A stretch of DNA of 64,000 bases, from assembly GCA_963832895.1 (NCBI GenBank), contig CAWHVQ010000012.1, positions 186,001-250,000 of the forward strand, given 5' to 3'. The notes beneath the pieces were generated by a model that saw only the letters and a list, made by a program, of their open reading frames with translations, did not search any database and was not told the DNA's origin. Below, piece by piece: positions 24,949 to 32,722 of the stretch (the stretch's first letter is position 1; each line of letters begins with the position of its first letter). A program made the position numbers and the translations under genes. This DNA comes from JAMXLO01 sp963832895 (GTDB taxonomy: Bacteria; Pseudomonadota; Alphaproteobacteria; Acetobacterales; Acetobacteraceae).

Positions 24949-25360
24949 AATACCCACCTGTCACCTTGTCAGCTTGTGTCATCTTATATGGCATCGCGTG
25001 GTTACTAGTCAATGGTTTGTCAGGGACTGGTAGCAAGCTGACAATATATGCACATGACGATGCAATTATGTTCCTATCGAGCGTCATTCATGCGACAGGG
25101 ACTACAATCTAAGGTGGTGGAGGTGGGCGGCAACCCTCATTTTGGCCCCGCTAGCAGGGGCAGCATCCTCGCCTGATTTTTTTGTGCAATTTTTGATATT
25201 AGAAAACGCCCACCATTGTAACAGCCTAGCGTTGCCAACAGGAGAAGAGTCCCGCAGCCGGTGGCACCAGCCCTGCCCATCTAACGCAAAACCGCGATGG
25301 GTTGCCGCCGCACGGCTATAAGCCTCTACTACGATCAGGAGACAGGAAGCAGAGGTCCGA
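24949..25360. other. intergenic region upstream of the recombinase gene
   Basis: About 400 bp without a convincing gene. It holds the inverted repeat TTGTCAGCTTG (24966-24976) / CAAGCTGACAA (25034-25044), several TGTCA repeats near 24959-24980, and a GCCCC/GGGGC hairpin near 25145-25162 with a T-run at 25178-25184. Promoters for the recombinase (minus) and for the gene at 25361 (plus) must lie here. Confidence 0.5.
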
Positions 25361-25714
25361 ATGAGCGGTGTATCAAGTCCACACGCTTCAGGAGAGCAAA
25401 ATCCAGCGACTATCGAGTACCCTACCGAGACCTTTCCTGCGTATAATTTTCCTACGGTGTTTGCAGATGGAGTGCTGAATGCCACGATCTCCCGTTGGAC
25501 AGTGAAATACTATCTGTTTCGCTTGGAGCCGAGCCTGAAGGCTGACAATAAATTCCTCGCACAAGCTGTTGCACAGGTTGTGCTGCCGGTCGAGGGTTTT
25601 GTCTCCGCATACCTCTACTTTGAAAAGCAAGTGAACAGGATGATCGATACGGGGATTATCACCAAGGCAAGGGTGGATGAAATGCGGGGCGCCGCCGATG
25701 AGAGTGGCACTTGA
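25361..25714 (+). CDS. hypothetical protein, DUF3467-like
   Basis: A 117-residue protein: AYNFPTVFADGVLNATISRW then VKYYLFRLEPSLKADNK and QVVLPVEGFVSAYLYFEKQV. The layout (strand, short loop, strand, then a helix with a FExxxNxMI ending) recalls DUF3467 proteins, but the match is loose. Function unknown. ATG 25361 begins about 30 bp after a run of weak purine sites. Its 3' end overlaps the next small gene. Confidence 0.55.
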   Translation: MSGVSSPHASGEQNPATIEYPTETFPAYNFPTVFADGVLNATISRWTVKYYLFRLEPSLKADNKFLAQAVAQVVLPVEGFVSAYLYFEKQVNRMIDTGIITKARVDEMRGAADESGT

Positions 25715-25913
25715 ACGGGCGGGGCGGATGCCGTCGGAACACGATCCCACAAGCGCAGTGCAGCTTCCTAATCAATCAGCGAACAACAGCGCTCTCCTCT
25801 CACAGATACTTACAAACACGCCATCAACTGGGAGGAATACTGCACTCTCGGACCCTGGAGTGACGGCGAGCATCGGCAGCATCTTCTATGCGTTAAACTA
25901 TATAAAGTTCTAA
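25698..25913 (+). CDS. small hypothetical protein, about 71 residues
   Basis: Polar protein (SAVQLPNQSANNSALLSQIL) ending in a short hydrophobic segment (SIGSIFYALNYIKF). It overlaps the preceding stop by 17 bp in another phase, consistent with translational coupling. No family recognised; could be spurious. Confidence 0.35.
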   Translation: MRVALERAGRMPSEHDPTSAVQLPNQSANNSALLSQILTNTPSTGRNTALSDPGVTASIGSIFYALNYIKF

Positions 25914-25941
25914 AAATTTCGTGCGCTCCGTGTTGGCCACT

Positions 25942-26358
25942 ATGAGTAACCCTTCCCAAATCGAAGAACCAGAACAACAGGCAAGACGTGAGGATGAAAT
26001 GGCGGACGACAAAGATGTGCGACGCCTGGAGGACAGGATCGCAGCGTCCGAGGTACAGGCACAACTGCGATTGGACCTAGTCACTCAGCGCATCGAAGCT
26101 AACCTCACCCGAATTGCCGATCAGGTGACGGCTATGCGTGGCGATCTCCAAGAGCAGCGCGAGGACAACCGGGCGCTGCGTGAGGACATAAATAAGCGTT
26201 CCGGCACTGTCCTCGTCACTGTTATATCAACGGGAATTGCGTTGGCTGCTCTATTCGTCGCTCTCTTTTTTGGCTTTGGCACGATTTGGGGGAATGGTGT
26301 TCAGGTTGGCCAAGCGCTCCAGCACGTGGGAGCCGCCACTGGTGCGGCTAAGCCGTAG
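25942..26358 (+). CDS. coiled-coil protein with one membrane span
   Basis: A 138-residue protein: residues about 10-75 form a charged coiled coil (LEDRIAASEVQAQLRLDLVT, then ANLTRIADQVTAMRGDLQEQ), followed by one transmembrane helix (TVLVTVISTGIALAALFVAL) and a short tail. Resembles small phage/plasmid-encoded membrane proteins of the type placed near lysis or exclusion genes, but no function can be assigned. ATG 25942 is preferred over an in-frame GTG at 25921. An (AG)8 run begins at its stop codon (26357-26372). Confidence 0.55.
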   Translation: MSNPSQIEEPEQQARREDEMADDKDVRRLEDRIAASEVQAQLRLDLVTQRIEANLTRIADQVTAMRGDLQEQREDNRALREDINKRSGTVLVTVISTGIALAALFVALFFGFGTIWGNGVQVGQALQHVGAATGAAKP

Positions 26359-26455
26359 AGAGAGAGAGAGAGGCCGCGCACCGTCCGCTGGATCGAGGGG
26401 TGCCTGGGAGCTTAGGTGACACCTGCCACGACCAAAAGTCTGCGCAATCCCGGTC

Positions 26456-26689
26456 CTACCCCTCGCGTGCCGCTGCCTGTCGGAGTTCAAGGAGGGTTAT
26501 CTCCCTGCTCCCGTCGCGAATGGAGTAGCGTCCCTGCTTCTTGCGATCAACAACCGGGCGTATCAGGCTGTTATGTCTCTGCCAGTCCTTCAGCAATGCA
26601 GTGGCCGCGTCGAAAGAGCCTAAGAAGTTTCCATGGTAGCTGAACGTGTAGCGCTTCGTTGGTTCACCTTCGACTTGCATGCCGGCCAT
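26456..26689 (-). CDS. small hypothetical protein, 77 residues
   Basis: A 77-residue protein with a beta-rich N-terminus (RYTFSYHGNFLGSFDAATAL) and a basic centre (RPVVDRKKQGRYSIRDGSRE). Composition is protein-like on this strand only. No family recognised and only a distant GGAG upstream. Convergent with the coiled-coil gene. Confidence 0.45.
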   Translation of the reverse strand: MAGMQVEGEPTKRYTFSYHGNFLGSFDAATALLKDWQRHNSLIRPVVDRKKQGRYSIRDGSREITLLELRQAAAREG

Positions 26690-26867
26690 CGGGGTTTGCG
26701 ACTCCAGAGAGAAAGCGCGGCCCGTAGCAGATCAATTCGAGTCGATGCAAGAAGAGCCGCCGCACCCCGTCCGAACGGTCGCTGAGCGCCGAGGTAGCCG
26801 CAAATGGCCGAACCCGATACCGTGAGGATGCCGCGCTCATACTGGCGCGGTGTTCGAAGGATAAACT

Positions 26868-26900
26868 AAGCCCCGCTGGTCCTTGTCCGGCGGGGCTTTT
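26868..26900 (+). terminator. intrinsic terminator-like hairpin 1
   Basis: AAGCCCCGC (26868-26876) pairs with GCGGGGCTT (26890-26898), followed by TTCT; the stem reaches into the T-run. Confidence 0.65.
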
Positions 26901-26981
26901 CTCGCACCAAAGTTTGCGCTATGGGAAAAGGCGCCGGGGACCTCCCGGCAATCATGATTACGTTTCCCAAATGCAACTTCG

Positions 26982-27018
26982 CCCCGCCCTGGCCCTCACA
27001 GCTCTGGCGGGGTTTCTC
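26982..27018 (+). terminator. intrinsic terminator-like hairpin 2
   Basis: CCCCGCC (26982-26988) pairs with GGCGGGG (27006-27012), followed by TTTCTCT. Confidence 0.5.
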
Positions 27019-27147
27019 TGAAAAGAGCCGCGCACCCGTCCGACCAGTCGCGGAATGCCGCGTGGCCGCAGTGACTCCCGGACCATCCAAGCGCTATTAT
27101 GTTGGGTGCCGGGTGTTTCCGGCATATTGACTACCTCCAATACCCTT

Positions 27148-27186
27148 GCCCCGCCCTGGCCCCCAAAGCTCGCGCGGGGCATTTTC
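27148..27186 (+). terminator. intrinsic terminator-like hairpin 3
   Basis: GCCCCGC (27148-27154) pairs with GCGGGGC (27174-27180), followed by ATTTTCT. Confidence 0.5.
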
Positions 27187-27326
27187 TGCCGGCCGCGCGG
27201 AGCCGGGGACGCCCGAATCGCGGGGGAGCCTCGGACGGCCAGACGGGCCACGGCCGCTCCAGGGCGCCGAGCGGCGGTTGGAATCAGTTTGGCGGAGTCA
27301 TTGGCCGAGTCGCTCTACAGCCTTGG

Positions 27327-27584
27327 CTACCCCGAATAACTGCCGGTAAACGACCCCGACGCCGTGCCACTGCCGGTAAACGATCCCGACGCTGTTATGC
27401 CTGCCGTCCCCTGGCCGAAGTCTGGGGCCTGATGGTGCTGCGCCGGTTCATCCGGCTGGTGCATCGGCTGCGGTTCGGACCAGCCGGGAACGAACGGGGC
27501 ATAGATCGCGGGCACCATTGGCAACGCGGCTGTCAGGGCTGCGGCCGGCAGAAGCTTTCGGGCGATACGTTCAGTCTTGTCCAT
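27327..27584 (-). CDS. small secreted protein with SGSFTG repeats
   Basis: An 85-residue protein with a basic start (MDKTERIARKLL), a hydrophobic alanine-rich signal segment (LLPAAALTAALPMVPAIYA), a Pro/Gln/His-rich middle, and a C-terminus with a duplicated ASGSFTGS unit (DNA repeat near 27339-27395). ATG 27584 has CGGAG at nine bases. Probably exported; function unknown. It is the last element gene before attR. Confidence 0.55.
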   Translation of the reverse strand: MDKTERIARKLLPAAALTAALPMVPAIYAPFVPGWSEPQPMHQPDEPAQHHQAPDFGQGTAGITASGSFTGSGTASGSFTGSYSG

Positions 27585-27668
27585 AATGAAGCTCCGTCTA
27601 ATCAATGGAAGCCGAGATATTAGACCCTAGGCGCCCGAGTTGAGCACGGCGTACATACCCGGACATCA

Positions 27669-27704
27669 TGCATGGAAACGTGCATGGGACCATGCATGGA
27701 ATTG
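27669..27704. repeat. three 12-bp TGCATGG direct repeats near attR
   Basis: TGCATGG starts at 27669, 27681 and 27693, exactly 12 bp apart, each followed by five variable bases. They lie about 55-90 bp inside attR. Arm-type integrase sites or excisionase sites are the likeliest role given the position. Confidence 0.6.
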
Positions 27705-27732
27705 CTTGCTTGAACCGCGAAAATGTGCCCTT

Positions 27733-28566
27733 TTACTGGCGATTCTGGTATTTCATCGCGATACGTCGGCGCAGTTCCTCGGCCAGAGGTGGCGCGAGAT
27801 CGGCGCGCGTGGCGAGTTCGGCCAGAAGGTGCGTTGCCAGGAGTTCAGATAGCATATGCGCGGCGCGCGGCGGCAGCGAAGGGCGCCGTACCAGCGGCTC
27901 ATGCCAGTCCGGGTGGTTGACCGACCGCGCCACCAAAACGTCGAGTGTGGCTTCGCAAATCTGCGCTGACGGGTTTGCGAGCAGCGCGCGGATGGCCGTG
28001 CCGTCGGCGCTCGCCGCGATTGCATCGGACACGGCCGGCTCCAGTTCTGCGCGATGCGCCACCGCGAGAACAGTGCCAGCAGCTGGTGCCATGGCCACCA
28101 AGGTCAGGAGATCCTCGGTGGTCAACAACGGCGACAGTCGAATGACTGGCTCGAACACCGATCTTTCGGTGTCATGCGCGAGCTGGCGGATCAGCCCACG
28201 CGGTGCATCCGGTAGCTCCTTGACTGCTTCAGCGATGATTGCGCGCACTCGCACGGCCTCGTCCGCAACGAGTGCCTTCAAAGTGTTCCAGGTTTCCTGA
28301 TGCAGTCGCGCATGTTCGGCTGCCGACAACCCAGGAACGAGTGCTGTCAGTTTGCGTGCCAGCAGGATGCGAACCCGCTCATCGTTGTCGCCGGCCAGCG
28401 TCTCGTTCACCTGCGGCGGTACGGCGGTGTTGAGCGCGAGCGCTGCGCGGACGGTGACCGAGGTGTCGTTCGCCAGGTCGATCAGGACATCGGCTTTGGT
28501 AGCCGTGCCGGCGCCCAGGCGGACTCGGGCCGCTTCATCTTTCGGCGCTGGGTATGGTTGATCCAT
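27733..28566 (-). pseudogene. 5' part of the split DUF2336 gene
   Basis: Encodes residues 1-270 of a DUF2336-type protein, then seven element-derived residues (MKYQNRQ) and a stop. The chain is made of helical repeats (ADVLIDLANDTSVTVRAALA...), as in HEAT-like DUF2336 proteins. The frame crosses attR (27757-27772, reading RRRIA) and continues in frame at attL into 17049-17456. ATG 28566 lies two bases after the diguanylate cyclase stop, so the gene was the second of an operon with it. A truncated 277-residue protein can still be made; whether it works is unknown. Confidence 0.88.
27757..27772. repeat. att site, right copy of 16-bp direct repeat
   Basis: Identical to 17457-17472. Coding sequence resumes directly on its right side in the DUF2336 5' fragment. 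Confidence 0.88.
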
Positions 28567-28568
28567 GA

Positions 28569-29954
28569 TCAGGCATTCGCCTCGCGTGCGACACGCCAAT
28601 TGCCGCGACCGGTGCGCTTGACCTCATACATCGCCTGGTCCGCGCGGCGCAGCAGGCTGTCCACCGGTTCATGACTGGCGGGCTCACGCGTGGCGATGCC
28701 GATCGACACGGTGGGTGTCGGTCCGCCATCGCAGGCGATCTCCAGCAACTGGTTCGGCACCTCAGTGCAGAGGTGATCGGCGCGCTCGGCCGCGGTCAGG
28801 TGATCTGCACCATTCAACCACAGGGCGAATTCGTCTCCGCCGAGTCGCGCGACAAGGTCGGTCGGTCGCACCGTGTTGCGCAGGACGTTGGCGGTCCGTA
28901 CCAGAACCTGGTCGCCCACCTCATGACCGAGGCGATCATTCACCGGCTTGAAGTAGTCGAGATCGGCGAAGAGCAGCGTTCCGGGCTGTTCCTCACGGTC
29001 AAGCCGGTCGATGTGGCGGCCCAGTTCCTCAAGGAAGGCACGACGATTGAGCAATCCAGTCAACGGATCGGTTCGCGCCTGGCGCGCCATCTCCTGCTGG
29101 ATGGCTTCATGTTCCAGCACCATCCGGATGAGGGAGGCCGCGGCGTTGATCAGCAGCATGTCTTCGGCGTCCCAGCCGCGCGAGCCGGGTGAACGCCACA
29201 GTGCAACGCCTGCATTGGCACCAAGCCGTGTACGGCAGACCGCGACCAGGATCGGTCGTCCATTTTTGGCAGTCCCGACCGTTGGACCGTCCGCCGTCGC
29301 GAGCAAATCGGCTATATCCACCAGGAGTTCATCTCCGCCGCCGCCCGCGCGATGGACCATCACTGCGCCTTCCTGGCTGCGCAGTTCGATCACCGCGGCA
29401 CCCTCCGCGCCAAGCGCGTTCATCAACGCGTCCAACGCTGCCTGCATCATGCGCGGTGCAAACACCTCGTGGCCCATGCGCCAGAGGATATGGTCCAGCA
29501 CCTCACCACGACGCAGCGAAGCAGCCACACGTCCCGCGGTTTCGTCGAACTCGGTCCAGTCGATCCCCATCCCGCGTGTGCCCACGATGCGCCCCTCCGC
29601 GTCAGACACGGGTGCAGCGGAGAATGCGAGCAGTATGGAGCTGCCGTCCGCGCATTTGAGCCACGCGGCGCGCCGACGGACCGGAGCGGTGACACGGAAC
29701 GGGTTGAAGCCATTCGCGTTCAGTCCGCCGGCCAGCAGCAGCTCGGCAGGCTGGCCGACCAGGGTCGAGGCAGCCCAACCAAGTGCCGGTTTCGGCATGA
29801 CGAACACGAAACGGCCCCAGGCATCAGTTTCATAGGCGAGATCCGCGGCCGTGATCACGAGATCGCGCCAGCGCTGGCGGCTGTCGAGCAGCGCGCGCCG
29901 CAGTGTCGCGTCGGTCCCGGGCGCGTGCGGGATTCCGGCGATCGAATAGGTCAT
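28569..29954 (-). CDS. diguanylate cyclase with PAS- and GAF-like sensor domains
   Basis: A 461-residue protein that should make cyclic di-GMP from GTP. The C-terminal GGDEF domain is complete: DPLTGLLNRRAF, FADLDYFKPVND, and ARLGGDEFALWL with the intact GGDEF active loop. A PAS-like domain (about 25-140, with GRIVGTRGMGIDWTEFD) and a GAF-like domain (about 150-285) precede it, with no membrane segment, so it is a cytoplasmic sensor. No RxxD inhibitory site was evident before GGDEF. It heads the operon whose second gene was split by the element. Confidence 0.92.
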   Translation of the reverse strand: MTYSIAGIPHAPGTDATLRRALLDSRQRWRDLVITAADLAYETDAWGRFVFVMPKPALGWAASTLVGQPAELLLAGGLNANGFNPFRVTAPVRRRAAWLKCADGSSILLAFSAAPVSDAEGRIVGTRGMGIDWTEFDETAGRVAASLRRGEVLDHILWRMGHEVFAPRMMQAALDALMNALGAEGAAVIELRSQEGAVMVHRAGGGGDELLVDIADLLATADGPTVGTAKNGRPILVAVCRTRLGANAGVALWRSPGSRGWDAEDMLLINAAASLIRMVLEHEAIQQEMARQARTDPLTGLLNRRAFLEELGRHIDRLDREEQPGTLLFADLDYFKPVNDRLGHEVGDQVLVRTANVLRNTVRPTDLVARLGGDEFALWLNGADHLTAAERADHLCTEVPNQLLEIACDGGPTPTVSIGIATREPASHEPVDSLLRRADQAMYEVKRTGRGNWRVAREANA

Positions 29955-30085
29955 GACGCCAAACGTCCTGTCCCGGATCGGCCCATTAAACGCTGTTCAG
30001 GCTAACGAAGGGTTGCCGACCGCGTTGACAGGTTCCAGGCCGCTGCGCATGGTCCGGCCGCGCATTCGACCGAGGAATTTGCCGC

Positions 30086-30925
30086 ATGAGCCAGCACGCG
30101 CTGCAACAGCCGATCGAGGAACTATGGGAACGGCGCGAGTCACTATCGTCTGCGACCGGTGGTGGGGCGCGTGGGGCGGTGGAGGCAGCGCTCGACCTGC
30201 TGGACTCCGGCACTGCGCGTGTCGCCGAGCCGATCGGGTCAGGCTGGCAGGTCAATCAGTGGCTGAAGAAGGCAGTCTTGCTATCGTTCCGGCTGACCAA
30301 TTCCACGGCGATGGAGGGGCCGGGCGGCGCGCCGGTGTGGGACAAGGTGCCATTGAAGTTCACCGGCTGGGGTGAGAACCGCTTTCGCGAGGCGGGATTC
30401 CGCGCGGTTCCCGGCGCCGTGGTGCGGCGGTCGGCGTATGTCGCGCCGGGTGCGGTGCTGATGCCCAGTTTCGTCAATGTCGGCGCCTATGTCGGACGGA
30501 ACACGATGGTGGATACCTGGGCGACGGTAGGAAGCTGCGCACAGATCGGTGCCAACTGCCACCTGTCCGGCGGTGTCGGTATCGGCGGCGTTCTGGAACC
30601 ACTGCAGGCTAATCCGGTGATCATCGAGGACGACTGCTTTGTCGGCGCGCGGTCGGAGGTCGCCGAGGGCGTCGTGGTGGAGCGCGGCAGCGTGCTGTCG
30701 ATGGGGGTATTCATCGGGGCTTCGACCAAGGTGGTCGATCGCGCCACCGGCGAAATTCATATCGGGCGGGTGCCGCCGTATTCGGTGGTGGTTCCGGGTT
30801 CACTGCCGGGGCGAGCATTGCCGGATGGCTCGCCCGGGCCGTCGCTGTACTGCGCCGTGATCGTCAAGACTGTGGATGAGCAGACGCGAGCGAAGACCTC
30901 GATCAACGAGTTGTTGCGCGATTGA
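30086..30925 (+). CDS. dapD: tetrahydrodipicolinate N-succinyltransferase
   Basis: A 279-residue enzyme of lysine and diaminopimelate synthesis, which succinylates tetrahydrodipicolinate. The centre has left-handed beta-helix hexapeptide repeats (VRRSAYVAPGAVLMPSFVNV and onward) and the conserved GGVGIGGVLEP. Length matches the family. ATG 30086 has GAGGAA upstream. Begins an operon with dapE and two membrane proteins. Confidence 0.95.
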   Translation: MSQHALQQPIEELWERRESLSSATGGGARGAVEAALDLLDSGTARVAEPIGSGWQVNQWLKKAVLLSFRLTNSTAMEGPGGAPVWDKVPLKFTGWGENRFREAGFRAVPGAVVRRSAYVAPGAVLMPSFVNVGAYVGRNTMVDTWATVGSCAQIGANCHLSGGVGIGGVLEPLQANPVIIEDDCFVGARSEVAEGVVVERGSVLSMGVFIGASTKVVDRATGEIHIGRVPPYSVVVPGSLPGRALPDGSPGPSLYCAVIVKTVDEQTRAKTSINELLRD

Positions 30926-30998
30926 GGTACAGGCCCTTGTTGGGCGGCGGCCCCTGCTTAATCCGCTCACGCTGCGCGGCAGTGGCGGCAGGTGCGCC

Positions 30999-32126
30999 GT
31001 GAACGATCTGCACGATCCGCTGCCCCTTGCCCAGGCGCTGATCCGCTGTGCCTCGATCACGCCCGCCGATGCCGGCGCGCAAACGACACTTGCCGACGCT
31101 TTGCGACGGCTCGGGTTTACCGTCACACCATTGCGATATGGGCAGATCGAGAATCTGTTCGCGCGCATTGGCACCGGATCGCCGCATATCTGCTTTGCGG
31201 GCCACACTGACGTTGTCCCGGTCGGCAACGCAAATTGGCAATCGGATCCCTTCGGTTCAGAGGTGCGAAACGACATTCTCTACGGCCGCGGTGCCTGCGA
31301 CATGAAAGGCGCGATAGCGGCTTTCGTCGCGGCTGCCGCGCAGCTGCTCGCAGATGGTCCGCCGCGCGGTTCGATCAGCCTGCTAATTACCGGCGACGAG
31401 GAAGGCCCTGCGGTCGATGGCACGGTGCGCGTGCTCGAGTGGATGCAGGCCAACGGGCAGATCCCCGACTTCTGCGTCGTGGGTGAGCCGACCTGTCCGG
31501 TGGCGCTCGGCGATATGGTTAAGATCGGCCGCCGCGGCAGTCTGAACGCGAAGATCACGGTGCACGGTACGCAGGGTCACGTCGCCTATCCGCAGCGTGC
31601 CGACAATCCGGTTCACCGGCTGATCCGCATCGCCGATGCCCTGACCGCGGCGCCGCTCGACGCCGGCAACGAGTGGTTTCAGCCGTCAAGCCTGCAGTTC
31701 ACCAGCATCGACGTCGGCAACCCGGTGACCAATGTGATCCCGGCCACCGCGTCCGCGATGCTGAACGTCCGCTTCAACAGCGACCACACCGGCGCTGCTC
31801 TGTCCGCATGGCTGCGCGCGGTGATCGCGCAGCATGCGGAGCGATTCGACCTGGACATCGCGATCAGCGGCGAATCGTTCCTGACGGAGCCTGGAGAATT
31901 GGTGAACACGCTGCGCCAGGCAATCGTGAATGCAAACGGCGTGCAGCCGAAGCTCGATACGGGCGGCGGTACGTCGGATGCCCGCTTCATCGCCCGCTAC
32001 TGTCCAGTCGCGGAGTTCGGGCTGGTTGGCGCTTCCATGCATCAGGTGGACGAGCGCGTGCCGGTTGCTGAATTGCGGGACCTCGCGCGCATATATCGCG
32101 GTATCCTCGCGGCCTTTCTGGCATGA
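30999..32126 (+). CDS. dapE: succinyl-diaminopimelate desuccinylase
   Basis: M20 family dizinc amidase of 375 residues that releases LL-diaminopimelate. Zinc ligands and catalytic residues are in place: GHTDVVP, GRGACDMKG, TGDEEGP with the base glutamate, GEPT, and MHQVDE near the end. The start is most likely GTG 30999; the frame is open from 30876 but that overlaps dapD. Stop overlaps the next ATG by four bases, so it is translationally coupled downstream. Confidence 0.93.
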   Translation: MNDLHDPLPLAQALIRCASITPADAGAQTTLADALRRLGFTVTPLRYGQIENLFARIGTGSPHICFAGHTDVVPVGNANWQSDPFGSEVRNDILYGRGACDMKGAIAAFVAAAAQLLADGPPRGSISLLITGDEEGPAVDGTVRVLEWMQANGQIPDFCVVGEPTCPVALGDMVKIGRRGSLNAKITVHGTQGHVAYPQRADNPVHRLIRIADALTAAPLDAGNEWFQPSSLQFTSIDVGNPVTNVIPATASAMLNVRFNSDHTGAALSAWLRAVIAQHAERFDLDIAISGESFLTEPGELVNTLRQAIVNANGVQPKLDTGGGTSDARFIARYCPVAEFGLVGASMHQVDERVPVAELRDLARIYRGILAAFLA

Positions 32127-32722
32127 GTGGCTACACGCGCGGGCGGCCTCCGCAGCTTGGCAACATCGTGCTCGGCGTCCTTCGCCTGGCCCGCGGGCGT
32201 GCCGACGGTATCCGCCAGTTCGGTGCGACACGCGAAGCATTCCTGGCGAGCCTGGCGCCGTTGATCGCCTTCCCACTGGTGGGTGGTGTGCTGATGCTGC
32301 TGGGCGGAGGCGGCCTGACCGCGCTTGCCGATTTGCTGGCGACACTGTGCGCGCTGGTGGCACCGCCCGTTCTGTCGTTCGAGGTCGCGCGGTTGTGGGG
32401 CAGACAGAATGCGTGGCTGCGCTTTGCCACAGCCTTTAACTGGTGCCAGTGGGTCATACCCGTGATCGGCACCCTGCTGCTTGTGGTACTCGGGACCCTG
32501 GCCGCGCTCGGCCTGCCACGCACCGTTGCAAGCGCCAGCGTTGTGCTGGGCCTGGTATCGTATGGCCTTTGGCTGCACTGGTTCCTGGCTCGCCACGGTC
32601 TCGGCCTATCGCGCATCCGGGCGGCGCTTCTGGTGTTTGGGGTGAATTTCGGGACGGTGCTGCTTGTGCTGGGACCGCGCATGCTGGCGCTGATCGGCGA
32701 CGGCGGGCTGGGCGAGAAGTGA
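32123..32722 (+). CDS. polytopic membrane protein, unknown
   Basis: A 199-residue protein with about four or five hydrophobic spans (LAPLIAFPLVGGVLMLLGG; VIPVIGTLLLVVLGTLAAL). N-terminal LARGRADGIRQF and the internal FNWCQWVIP recur in altered form in the next protein (LARGRAEGVQYV; WNWCNVVQYLL), so the two are paralogues. ATGA overlap with dapE and GTGA overlap with the next gene place it in the dap operon. Function unknown. Confidence 0.75.
   Translation: MSGYTRGRPPQLGNIVLGVLRLARGRADGIRQFGATREAFLASLAPLIAFPLVGGVLMLLGGGGLTALADLLATLCALVAPPVLSFEVARLWGRQNAWLRFATAFNWCQWVIPVIGTLLLVVLGTLAALGLPRTVASASVVLGLVSYGLWLHWFLARHGLGLSRIRAALLVFGVNFGTVLLVLGPRMLALIGDGGLGEK

Larger units (their letters stand above)
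26690..27326. other. non-coding stretch with repeated hairpins
   Basis: About 640 bp with no convincing gene. A degenerate unit GAGCCGCGCACCCGTCCGAC occurs near 26381, 26754 and 27024, and three CCCCGC...GCGGGG hairpins, each followed by T-rich sequence, lie at 26868, 26982 and 27148. The unit-plus-hairpin block repeats at roughly 270-280 bp. Confidence 0.55.
17457..27772. mobile_element. integrative element inserted in a DUF2336 gene
   Basis: A 10.3-kb insertion bounded by identical 16-bp repeats, with an inward-facing tyrosine integrase at the left end. Removing one repeat and everything between restores an uninterrupted 405-residue reading frame. Genes inside are small, mostly unknown, AT-richer than the flanks, and include an AlpA-like regulator, a terminase-small-subunit-like protein, DUF3102 and a serine recombinase. 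No phage structural, large-terminase, conjugation or clear replication genes were seen. Confidence 0.9.

Noticed and set aside
24782..25087. Minus-strand 101-residue frame upstream of the recombinase
   Set aside because: Mostly an alternative phase of the recombinase gene and its promoter; no ribosome-binding site or motif.
25102..25485. Minus-strand open frame of 127 residues
   Set aside because: Antisense to the better-supported plus-strand gene at 25361 and running through the T-run and hairpin region; composition not protein-like.
26357..26372. (AG)8 run as a phase-variable switch
   Set aside because: It begins at the stop codon of the coiled-coil gene, so length change would not alter that protein, and no other frame depends on it.
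27668..28300. Plus-strand frame of 210 residues across attR
   Set aside because: Antisense to the DUF2336 fragment, with low-complexity Ser/Arg/Ala composition typical of shadow frames in GC-rich DNA.
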